Positions 1-5,399 of a DNA stretch of 6,433 nucleotides are shown here, piece after piece; position 1 is the stretch's first letter, and each line of letters starts with the position of its first letter. The notes beneath the pieces are model-generated. The model had not been told where the DNA came from, did no database searches, and was given only the letters and a program-made list of their open reading frames with translations. The stretch is from assembly GCA_020442505.1 (NCBI GenBank), contig JAGRJZ010000059.1, positions 1 through 6,433 on the forward strand, read 5' to 3'. The position numbers and the translations under genes are program-made. The stretch is from Alphaproteobacteria bacterium (GTDB taxonomy: Bacteria > Pseudomonadota > Alphaproteobacteria > Micavibrionales > Micavibrionaceae).

Positions 1-125
1 AACGCCTTGCAGAATTCCATGATGTTCACGCCCTTTTGACCCAGCGCAGGCCCGACGGGCGGGGACGGGTTGGCGGCGCCACCCATGATCGTCAGGTTAA
101 TATAACCCATGACCTTCTTTGCCAT
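1..125 (-). CDS. rplK: 50S ribosomal protein L11, N-terminal part (gene runs off the left edge)
   Basis: L11 binds the GTPase-associated region of 23S rRNA and helps factor-dependent steps of translation. The minus strand reads MAKKVMGYINLTI, then an Ala-Asn-Pro-Ser-Pro-Pro-Val-Gly-Pro-Ala-Leu-Gly block and GVNIMEFCKA, which is the highly conserved L11 N-terminus with its proline-rich stretch. Only the first 41 codons are inside the window. The start is fixed by a strong Shine-Dalgarno sequence (TAAGGAGG, minus strand, 131-138) five bases before the ATG. A promoter and an L1-type leader lie just upstream (separate entries). The upstream neighbour on the same strand is crcB, not the more usual nusG. 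rplA (L1) is expected beyond the window edge but cannot be seen. Confidence 0.96.
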   Translation of the reverse strand, partial: MAKKVMGYINLTIMGGAANPSPPVGPALGQKGVNIMEFCKA

Positions 126-167
126 GATTGCCTCCTTAACAGTTGTAACAGTTCATCAGAAGAGGAT

Positions 168-214
168 CGTGGTCCGGTTCCGGATGGCTTGTGTTTACCG
201 GAAAACCTCCCACG
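168..214 (-). promoter_or_regulatory. Putative L1-binding autoregulatory leader of the rplK mRNA
   Basis: Read on the minus strand, CGTGG (214-210) pairs with CCACG (172-168). An inner stem TCCGGT (202-197) pairs perfectly with ACCGGA (178-173). Between the stems is a one-sided internal loop GAGGTTT (209-203) with no unpaired base opposite. The outer stem plus loop, GUGGGAGG followed by U residues, resembles the L1-stalk base of 23S rRNA, which has GUGGGAGGC-UUU on one side and ACCAC on the other. L1 is known to repress the rplK-rplA mRNA by binding such a mimic, and this control is widely conserved in bacteria. The element sits 43 bases upstream of the rplK start. Stems and sequence are seen; L1 binding is inferred. 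Confidence 0.7.
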
Positions 215-246
215 GCTTCTTGCTCCCATAGCGGGAAACAGCGCTT

Positions 247-275
247 GTTTTATCGGGTCGGCCTTTTAAATGCAA
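247..275 (-). promoter_or_regulatory. Sigma-70-type promoter for rplK
   Basis: On the minus strand a -35 box TTGCAT (275-270) is separated by exactly 17 bases from a -10 box TAAAAC (252-247). Transcription would start near 240, giving a 5' leader of about 115 bases that contains the whole L1-type structure. The promoter lies in the gap between the end of crcB and rplK, so rplK need not depend on crcB transcription. Confidence 0.6.
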
Positions 276-305
276 TCTTTTTCTGACGGAAAGGGGCGGC
301 GGTCT

Positions 306-686
306 TCAGGCCACGATAAAGCGGACCAGAAACATGCCGGCCAGCAGTCCTGAAACGCCCAGAAGAACCGAGGCGCCAGCGTAAATCCCCGCGGCCAGAT
401 ACTGCCCGCGTTCGATCAACAACACCGTGTCCATGGAAAAGGTCGAAAACGTCGTAAACGCGCCCAGCAACCCCACCGTCAGAAAGGCGCGAACGGCCTG
501 CGGCGGGTCGTATAGATGCGCAAAGCCGGAGATAAACACCCCCATCATGAAAGAGCCCAGAACATTGGCCGCGAAAATCCCCCAGGGAAAGCCGCTTCCC
601 AGGAAATGCGTGATTCCGCTGTTTAAAAAATGCCGGAGAAGCGCCCCAACGGCGCCCCCGGCCGCGATGGCCAGGATCGTCTGCAT
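306..686 (-). CDS. crcB: Fluoride ion channel CrcB/Fluc
   Basis: CrcB/Fluc is a small inner-membrane protein that forms a dual-topology dimer and lets toxic fluoride leave the cell. The 126-residue product has the usual length and four hydrophobic segments. Conserved family motifs are present: GGAVGALLRH (10-19), WGIFAANVLGSF (35-46) with pore Asn41, and GLLGAFTTFSTFS (72-84), which holds the central sodium-site region and the two pore phenylalanines Phe80 and Phe83. The open frame continues upstream to 779, but family proteins begin directly before the GGxxGAxxR motif, so the ATG at 686 is chosen. Its Shine-Dalgarno sequence is weak. It is a single gene, so a homodimer is expected. I see no fluoride riboswitch upstream. 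It is transcribed towards rplK and divergently from rplM. Confidence 0.95.
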   Translation of the reverse strand: MQTILAIAAGGAVGALLRHFLNSGITHFLGSGFPWGIFAANVLGSFMMGVFISGFAHLYDPPQAVRAFLTVGLLGAFTTFSTFSMDTVLLIERGQYLAAGIYAGASVLLGVSGLLAGMFLVRFIVA

Positions 687-741
687 ACGGCGAGTCTTGA
701 CACAGAAAGCGTTCTTTGTCCAGTTTCTGTTGCTCAAAAGA

Positions 742-755
742 GGTATTATTATACC
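742..755 (-). promoter_or_regulatory. Possible -10 region of crcB with a short inverted repeat
   Basis: A perfect TATAAT lies on the minus strand at 753-748, about 60 bases upstream of the crcB start. It sits inside an inverted repeat, GGTAT (742-746) and ATACC (751-755). No good -35 box is found at 16-18 bases; the closest match, TTGAAA (779-774), is 20 bases away. The site is therefore a candidate only, perhaps needing an activator. Confidence 0.35.
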
Positions 756-809
756 CTTTATGTAACCGTCTGATTTCAAAAATTTTTCTCTGGTTTTGTG
801 AAAATTTTG

Positions 810-838
810 TTGACAGGAAAGGCGCTTTCCCGCATAAC
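810..838 (+). promoter_or_regulatory. Sigma-70 promoter of the rplM-rpsI operon
   Basis: A consensus -35 box TTGACA (810-815) is followed after exactly 17 bases by CATAAC (833-838), which matches four of six -10 positions. Transcription would begin near 845, leaving about 30 bases before the rplM ATG. The spacer contains a perfect inverted repeat GGAAAG-GCG-CTTTCC (816-830), placed where a repressor or a MerR-type regulator could act; this role is inferred from position only. Confidence 0.7.
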
Positions 839-874
839 CCGTCCGTTCGAAGAAACCAAAAGGGATATAAAACC

Positions 875-1336
875 ATGAAAACCTATTCTGCGAAGCCTTC
901 GGAGGTGGAGAAAAAATGGGTGCTCGTCGATGCGGAAGGGGTGGTTCTGGGCCGTTTGGCGGCCGAGATCGCCAAGCGTCTGCGCGGGAAGCACAAACCG
1001 CTTTTTACGCCGCATATCGATTGCGGGGACAACGTTATCGTCATCAACGCCGACAAGGTCCGTTTGACCGGAAACAAACGGAGCCAGAGCATTTTTTACT
1101 GGCATACCGGTTATCCGGGCGGGATCAAAGGCCGTTCTCAGGGGGAAATTCTGGCCGGGAAACATCCCGAGCGCGTCGTCGAAAAGGCGGTTGAGCGTAT
1201 GCTGCCCAAGACAAAGCTGGGCCGTCAGGTTTTCAAAAACCTGCGTGTCTATCCGGGGGCAGAGCACCCGCACACGGCGCAACAGCCTGAAGTGCTGGAC
1301 GTCGCTGCGATGAATGAAAAGAACAAGAGAGGCTAG
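875..1336 (+). CDS. rplM: 50S ribosomal protein L13
   Basis: L13 is an early-assembling protein of the large ribosomal subunit. The 153-residue product is slightly longer than the 142-residue E. coli protein, as is common in Alphaproteobacteria. The family core is intact: WVLVDAEGVVLGRLA (15-29), the NADKVRLTGNK block (58-68), the HTGYPGG turn (77-83), and the signature region VERMLPKTKLGR (107-118) followed by LRVYPGAEHPH (123-133) and AQQP. The open frame extends upstream to 716, but the conserved protein starts at the ATG at 875, behind the purine-rich AAAAGGGA. It begins an operon with rpsI, whose start lies 8 bases past the stop, and it has its own promoter at 810-838. Confidence 0.97.
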   Translation: MKTYSAKPSEVEKKWVLVDAEGVVLGRLAAEIAKRLRGKHKPLFTPHIDCGDNVIVINADKVRLTGNKRSQSIFYWHTGYPGGIKGRSQGEILAGKHPERVVEKAVERMLPKTKLGRQVFKNLRVYPGAEHPHTAQQPEVLDVAAMNEKNKRG

Positions 1337-1344
1337 AGCGTATC

Positions 1345-1851
1345 ATGACCGAAGCTGTGAAAGATTTGAAAGATCTGGGCGAGGCTGTGGCCTCCGAGGA
1401 AACCGGGACGAAGGCGGCCGCGCCTGAGGAATCCCAAAAGCCGCGGGAAAAGCAGGTGGACAAATTTGGTCGCTCCTACGGGACCGGTCGCCGGAAGGAC
1501 GCCGTCGCGCGGGTCTGGATCAAGCCCGGGAAGGGCAATGTGGTCGTAAACGGCCGCGACCAGTCCGTCTATTTCGCGCGCCACACGCAGCGCCTGATTT
1601 TGAACCAGCCGTTTTTGATCACCGGCCGCGTCGGCCAGTTCGACGTCATTTGCACGGTGAAGGGCGGCGGCCTCTCAGGTCAAGCCGGGGCCGTGCGCCA
1701 CGGTATTTCGCGTGCACTGGAAAATTTCGAGCCGGAGCTGCGCCCTGCGCTGAAAAAGGCAGGCATGCTGACTCGTGACGCTCGGGCCGTCGAACGGAAG
1801 AAAATCGGGAAACACAAAGCCCGCCGTTCGAAACAATGGGCAAAACGGTAA
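1345..1851 (+). CDS. rpsI: 30S ribosomal protein S9 with alphaproteobacterial N-terminal extension
   Basis: S9 sits in the head of the small subunit, and its C-terminal tail reaches the P-site tRNA. The conserved S9 body starts near residue 44 with SYGTGRRKDAVARVWIKPG, continues through the GQFDV-TVKGGGLSGQAGAVRHG block (97-120), and ends with the basic tail RKKIGKHKARRSKQWAKR, including the terminal Lys-Arg needed at the P site. The 168-residue length exceeds the 130 of E. coli because of an acidic, Ala/Glu-rich extension of about 40 residues; such extensions are typical of Alphaproteobacteria. A Shine-Dalgarno-like GAGAGG lies at the end of rplM, so the two genes are probably translationally linked. 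A strong hairpin follows 10 bases after the stop. Confidence 0.97.
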   Translation: MTEAVKDLKDLGEAVASEETGTKAAAPEESQKPREKQVDKFGRSYGTGRRKDAVARVWIKPGKGNVVVNGRDQSVYFARHTQRLILNQPFLITGRVGQFDVICTVKGGGLSGQAGAVRHGISRALENFEPELRPALKKAGMLTRDARAVERKKIGKHKARRSKQWAKR

Positions 1852-1861
1852 TCGCTTCTTT

Positions 1862-1901
1862 GTCGGGACGCTGGCTCGAGAAAGCGAGCCAGTGTTTCGG
1901 C
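1862..1901 (+). other. Intercistronic RNA hairpin between rpsI and the carbonic anhydrase gene
   Basis: In plus-strand RNA, 1862-1878 can pair continuously with 1885-1901: 17 pairs, four of them G-U, closing a six-base AGAAAG loop. The inner eight pairs (CTGGCTCG with CGAGCCAG) are perfect. Because the G-U pairs would be A-C mismatches on the other strand, the structure favours the plus-strand transcript. No U-run follows, so it is not a standard Rho-independent terminator. It may protect the 3' end of the rplM-rpsI message, act as a processing site, or reduce read-through into the next gene. Confidence 0.6.
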
Positions 1902-1921
1902 TTCTGGCGAGGACGTTCCTC

Positions 1922-2428
1922 ATGATTATCCTACCCTATAAAAATATCAGCCCCCGCATAGCCGATACGGCCTTTGTCGCCCCCAACGCGGCAATATGCG
2001 GAGACGTCGAGATCGGCGCGGATAGCGGGATCTGGTTTTCCTGCGCCATCCGCGGCGACGTCAACGAAGTGCGTATCGGCGCGCGGACGAATATCCAGGA
2101 CGGCACGGTGGTTCATTGCACCTATAAGGGGCATGGGACGTATATCGGCGACGACGTAACGGTCGGGCACGGCGCGATTTTGCATGCCTGCACGGTCGAG
2201 GATTTTGGTTTTGTGGGCATGCAGGCCTGCGTCATGGACGGCAGCGTGATAGAATCCCATGCGATGCTGGCGGCCGGGGCACTGTTGACGCCGGGAAAAC
2301 ACGTTCCCACGGGACAGCTCTGGGCGGGTCGTCCGGCGAAATACATGCGTGATTTAACGCAGGAGGAACGGGATTATATCCTCTGGTCCGCCGGGCACTA
2401 CGTCGCGCTTGCAAAGGCGTATGGGTGA
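1922..2428 (+). CDS. Gamma-class carbonic anhydrase family protein (left-handed beta-helix)
   Basis: This 168-residue protein belongs to the hexapeptide-repeat gamma carbonic anhydrase family (YrdA/PaaY-like), trimeric metal proteins built from a left-handed beta-helix. Hexapeptide repeats run through most of the length. The three metal-binding histidines are present: His65 (GTVVH), His83 and His88 (VGHGAILH). The conserved Arg44, Asp46, Gln59 and Asp60 around the active site are also there. A C-terminal helix follows GRPAKYMRDL. The start at 1922 is chosen because the family begins with a short strand before the first repeat (FVAPNAAICGDV) and because GCGAGGA lies about 10 bases before the ATG. 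Bicarbonate/CO2 interconversion is possible, but many members of this family show little or no activity, so the true substrate is uncertain. It follows rpsI by 70 bases, across the hairpin. Confidence 0.9.
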   Translation: MIILPYKNISPRIADTAFVAPNAAICGDVEIGADSGIWFSCAIRGDVNEVRIGARTNIQDGTVVHCTYKGHGTYIGDDVTVGHGAILHACTVEDFGFVGMQACVMDGSVIESHAMLAAGALLTPGKHVPTGQLWAGRPAKYMRDLTQEERDYILWSAGHYVALAKAYG

Positions 2429-2522
2429 GGATTGCAGATAAGGCGCCCTGCGTGCCCCTCTTTATTTCTTCCTGTTTCCGTGCTAGCGTCCCCGAGCCTT
2501 TTCGCGAAGAGATGGAGTTATT

Positions 2523-3746
2523 ATGCGTAGAGTCGTTATCACCGGCATGGGAATTGTCTCCTGCATCGGGAATAATCCAGAGGAGGTTCTTTCCTCCTTG
2601 AAAGCCGGGAAATCGGGGATTTCAGCGTCTCCGGAATATGCGGAGATGGGGTTTCGTTCCCAGATCTACGGAAAGCCGCAGATCGACCCGGCGGATCACA
2701 TCGAGAAGAAATATCTTCGTTTTATGGGCGACGGCGCGGCCTATACGCATATCGCGATGCAGCAGGCGATCGCCGATTCGGGGCTCGCGGAAGGCGATGT
2801 GGTCAACGAGCGAACGGGCGTGATTGTGGGCTCGGGCGGACCGTCCACCCATGCGCAGGTTCTGGCGGCCGACATCGCCCGGGAGAAAGGCCCCAAACGC
2901 GTCGGGCCGTTTGCCGTGCCGAAATGCATGTGCTCCACCGTGTCGGCCAATATCGCGACGGCGTTTCAGATTAAGGGCGTGAACTACACGATTTCCTCGG
3001 CTTGCAGCACCTCGGCGCATTGCATCGGCGACGCGGCCGACCAGATTCGCTTCGGCCGACAGGACGTCATGTTCGCCGGCGGGGGGGAGGAGCTGGACTG
3101 GGCGCTGTCCGTCCTGTTTGACGCGATGGGCGCGATGTCCTCTCATTATAACGACACCCCGGAAAAGGCCGCGCGGGCTTACGACGCCAATCGCGACGGG
3201 TTTGTGATCGCCGGTGGCGGCGGTATTCTGGTGCTGGAAGAGCTGGCGCACGCGAAGGCCCGGGGGGCGAAGATTTATGCGGAGATCACGGGTTACGGCG
3301 CGACGTCCGACGGGGCCGACATGGTGGCGCCAAGCGGGGAAGGCGCCGTGCGCTGCATGAAGCAGGCGCTCTCGACCGTGACGACTCCGGTGACTTATAT
3401 CAACACGCATGGGACCAGCACCGTCCTGGGCGACATTACCGAGCTGAACGCGATCCGGGACGTCTTCGCCGGGCGGGACGATATCCCGCATATCAGCGCG
3501 ACGAAATCCATGACCGGGCATTCCCTGGGCGCGACCGGCGTGCAAGAGGCGATTTATTCCCTTCTGATGATGGGGAACGATTTTGTCGCGCCGAGCATCA
3601 ATATCGAAACGCTGGACGAGGGCGCGGCGGGCTTGCCGATCGCCCAAACGCGAATTGACGGGGTGAAGCACCAGACGGTCCTGTCGAATTCGTTTGGCTT
3701 TGGCGGCACGAACGCGACCCTGGCGATGAGCAGGTTTGAGGAGTAG
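2523..3746 (+). CDS. fabB: 3-oxoacyl-[acyl-carrier-protein] synthase I
   Basis: KAS I condenses malonyl-ACP with acyl-ACP, and in the anaerobic unsaturated fatty acid pathway it elongates cis-3-decenoyl-ACP made by FabA. The 407-residue product aligns along its full length with E. coli FabB. The nucleophile Cys161 lies in SSACSTSAHCIG, and the catalytic histidines are His296 (NTHGTST) and His333 (TGHSLGATG), with Lys328 in SATKSMTGHS. The glycine-rich NSFGFGGTNAT closes the thiolase fold. FabB-type rather than FabF-type identity is supported by the DTPEKAARAYDANRDGF and TSDGADMVAPSGEGAVRCMK blocks. The ATG is preceded by GATGGAG. fabI follows after 82 bases. The usual partner fabA is not next to it in this window. 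No confident promoter was found in the 94 bases upstream. Confidence 0.96.
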   Translation: MRRVVITGMGIVSCIGNNPEEVLSSLKAGKSGISASPEYAEMGFRSQIYGKPQIDPADHIEKKYLRFMGDGAAYTHIAMQQAIADSGLAEGDVVNERTGVIVGSGGPSTHAQVLAADIAREKGPKRVGPFAVPKCMCSTVSANIATAFQIKGVNYTISSACSTSAHCIGDAADQIRFGRQDVMFAGGGEELDWALSVLFDAMGAMSSHYNDTPEKAARAYDANRDGFVIAGGGGILVLEELAHAKARGAKIYAEITGYGATSDGADMVAPSGEGAVRCMKQALSTVTTPVTYINTHGTSTVLGDITELNAIRDVFAGRDDIPHISATKSMTGHSLGATGVQEAIYSLLMMGNDFVAPSINIETLDEGAAGLPIAQTRIDGVKHQTVLSNSFGFGGTNATLAMSRFEE

Positions 3747-3799
3747 GGGGCAAGCGGAGAATCGCCTAAAGACGGACGGTTGTTTTGACAAGGAGACAA

Positions 3800-3823
3800 A
3801 TGGTACAACATTGGAAAAGATAA
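3800..3823 (+). CDS. Possible seven-codon leader ORF (MVQHWKR) upstream of fabI
   Basis: An ATG at 3800 is preceded by the best ribosome-binding sequence in the fabB-fabI gap, AAGGAG at 3790-3795, four bases away. It opens a frame of seven codons ending in TAA at 3821-3823. The fabI ATG follows five bases later in a different frame, with only CAGGA directly abutting it. Such an arrangement would allow fabI translation by termination and re-initiation. It could equally be chance, with the AAGGAG sequence serving a different start. Confidence 0.35.
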   Translation: MVQHWKR

Positions 3824-3828
3824 CAGGA

Positions 3829-4644
3829 ATGACTGACACTAAATCGACGATCATGGCCGGGAAGCGCGGGCTTGTGATGGGCGTGGCGAATGAGAAGTCC
3901 ATCGCCTGGGGCATGGCGCGGACGCTGCACGATCACGGGGCTGAGCTGGCCTTTACCTATCAGGGCGACGCGTTCGAAAAGCGCGTGCGGCCGCTGGCGG
4001 AGGGGATCGGAAGCGATTTCCTGCTCGAATGCGACGTGGCCGACGAGGACAATCTGGACACGGTATTCGCCGCGATTGAAAAGAAATGGGGCCGTCTGGA
4101 TTTCCTGATCCACGCGATCGCCTATTCGGACAAGGAAGAGCTGAAGGGCCGCTACGTCGATACGACACTAGGAAATTTTCTGAATTCCCTTCATATTTCC
4201 TGTTATTCCTTCACCTCCGTCATGCGCCGCGCCGCGCCGTTGATGACGGCGGGCGGGAGCGCCGTCACGCTATCCTATTACGGGGCGGAAAAAGCCATGC
4301 CCAATTACAACGTGATGGGCGTGGCAAAGGCGGCTCTGGAGGCGTCCGTGCGCTATCTGGCGGCGGATCTGGGGCCGGAGGGGATTCGTGTCAATGCGAT
4401 TTCCGCAGGGCCGATGAAGACGCTGGCGGGCTCGGCGATCGGTAGCGCGCGAACCACGTATAAATACTGCACCCAGGCATCGCCGCTGCGCCGTCCGGTG
4501 ACGCTGGAGGAGCTTGGCGGGGCCGGGCTTTATCTGCTCTCGGATCTCGGCGGGGCGGTCACGGGCGAAGTGCACTACGTCGATGGCGGATTCAACGCGG
4601 TCGGCATGCCGAGTCCGGCGGTCTTGAAGGATCTGGCGGGGTAG
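3829..4644 (+). CDS. fabI: Enoyl-[acyl-carrier-protein] reductase (NADH), FabI type
   Basis: FabI reduces trans-2-enoyl-ACP in the last step of each fatty acid elongation cycle. The 271-residue product has the FabI form of the short-chain dehydrogenase fold: a nucleotide-binding start RGLVMGVANEKSIAWG (13-28), CDVADEDN (68-75), and active-site Tyr150 and Tyr160 with Lys167 in SYYGAEKAMPNYNVMGVAK, the Tyr-x6-Lys pattern. NAISAGPMKTLA and a GEVHYVDGGF end complete the family pattern. The residue equivalent to E. coli Gly93 is Ala98, as in some other FabI enzymes. The frame is open back to 3736; the ATG at 3829 gives the usual length, while an in-frame TTG at 3811 would add six residues. It probably shares a transcript with fabB and ends 6 bases from the convergent unknown gene. 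Confidence 0.95.
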   Translation: MTDTKSTIMAGKRGLVMGVANEKSIAWGMARTLHDHGAELAFTYQGDAFEKRVRPLAEGIGSDFLLECDVADEDNLDTVFAAIEKKWGRLDFLIHAIAYSDKEELKGRYVDTTLGNFLNSLHISCYSFTSVMRRAAPLMTAGGSAVTLSYYGAEKAMPNYNVMGVAKAALEASVRYLAADLGPEGIRVNAISAGPMKTLAGSAIGSARTTYKYCTQASPLRRPVTLEELGGAGLYLLSDLGGAVTGEVHYVDGGFNAVGMPSPAVLKDLAG

Positions 4645-4650
4645 GTTTTT

Positions 4651-5223
4651 CTAGCTTTTTATGTGCAGGCCGAGACCCTTATTATCTACACCGTAGCCGG
4701 TTCTCTTCATCATATCTTTTCTTGTTTTGTCTGGCTCAAAAGAGAGGATATTGCTCGTCCGGAGATTCATTTCCTTCATTGATTGTTCGAAGAAAATAGC
4801 TTTTCCAATGTCTCTAAAAGCGACAAAGGTGACGTCAGGTAAAGAGGGCTGAGATGTTGACATAGTTCCGTAACGGCTGTCCTCCGGAGCCTTTTCTGCC
4901 AACCATTTTGGGACCGTATCCTCCGCCGCGGGTGGCCTTTGGGCCTGTGATGGGGCAAGCCCGGTGTCTTCAGAGGCGCGCCTGAACAATGCACCAAGCT
5001 TACCCCAGAGATCTGTTGGCGCAGTTCCGCCTTCCGGGGGCTTGTCGGACGTGCGTGGATCAATCAAGACAAAATGAAGAAACCCCTTCGTGGCAAGTTC
5101 TTCCAGGATTTTTGTATCGTAGCCGCCGGATTGCAGACGCACGATTACCTCTGCCATCTCCTCGTTCGGAGCGACGACGGATTCGGATGAAGCTGCGGCC
5201 ATCTCTGTTCTCGGGTCTGTCAT
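4651..5223 (-). CDS. Hypothetical protein, unrecognised
   Basis: I do not recognise this 190-residue protein. It has no signal peptide or membrane segment. An acidic Ala/Ser/Glu-rich start is followed by a possible ordered block at about 23-55 (VIVRLQSGGYDTKILEEL, then FLHFVLIDP), a Pro/Ala/Glu-rich and probably flexible middle (60-125), and a second block at about 128-190 (PDVTFVAFRDIGKAIFFEQS, then a Lys-rich stretch and a GYGVDNKGLGLHIKS end). The DNA is visibly richer in A+T than the flanking fab and atp genes, especially at its 3' end, which suggests a different history or weak selection. The first ATG at 5223 lacks a clear Shine-Dalgarno sequence; Met8 and Met23 are alternative starts. 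The uninterrupted 190-codon frame and the lack of any plus-strand gene here support a real gene, but expression is unproven. Confidence 0.65.
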   Translation of the reverse strand: MTDPRTEMAAASSESVVAPNEEMAEVIVRLQSGGYDTKILEELATKGFLHFVLIDPRTSDKPPEGGTAPTDLWGKLGALFRRASEDTGLAPSQAQRPPAAEDTVPKWLAEKAPEDSRYGTMSTSQPSLPDVTFVAFRDIGKAIFFEQSMKEMNLRTSNILSFEPDKTRKDMMKRTGYGVDNKGLGLHIKS

Positions 5224-5399
5224 GCGGCTATTGTAATTAATTATGAATAATAAATTATTAACGCGAAGGGTGGCGCCTCGCGTCCGAAGCGGAAGACAAA
5301 ACGCTCCATCTTCCCCTTGCGCCGGGCCGTTTCCTGTGTTAAATCAACCCAACTTTTTAACGGCTTTGACTCGACGGTTTTGCAAAACGGGATTTTTCA
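5224..5399. promoter_or_regulatory. Divergent intergenic region between the unknown gene and atpH
   Basis: These 176 bases must carry the start signals for the minus-strand unknown gene and for the atp operon. A very AT-rich block (5230-5261) includes a perfect 10-base palindrome TAATTAATTA (5234-5243) and offers several possible -10 boxes for the unknown gene, such as TACAAT ending 7 bases before its ATG. For atpH, TTGCGC (5317-5322) and TTAAAT (5339-5344) with 16 bases between them are a weak promoter candidate. A small hairpin can form from CGCGA (5262-5266) and TCGCG (5278-5282). None of these assignments is strong. Confidence 0.35.

Noticed and set aside
697..725. TTGACA at 697-702 as a plus-strand promoter
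   Set aside because: No acceptable -10 box lies 16-18 bases downstream, and a much better promoter for rplM is at 810-838.
687..779. N-terminal extension of crcB to the upstream ATG at 779, or a fluoride riboswitch in this stretch
   Set aside because: Family members start just before the GGxxGAxxR motif, and a TATAAT box lies inside the proposed extension. The stretch shows none of the conserved fluoride riboswitch sequence that I could recognise.
3785..3813. TTGACA at 3785-3790 as an internal promoter for fabI
   Set aside because: No -10 box at suitable spacing; the nearest candidate, TACAAC, is only 13 bases away.
2622..3914. Long minus-strand frame of 430 codons opposite fabB
   Set aside because: It lies antisense to the complete, well-conserved fabB and has an Arg/His/Pro-rich composition typical of a shadow frame in high-GC DNA.
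4120..4125. Ala98 of FabI at the position of E. coli Gly93, where substitutions give triclosan or diazaborine resistance
   Set aside because: Natural FabI enzymes such as that of Staphylococcus aureus carry alanine at this position and are inhibited by triclosan, so alanine alone does not indicate resistance.
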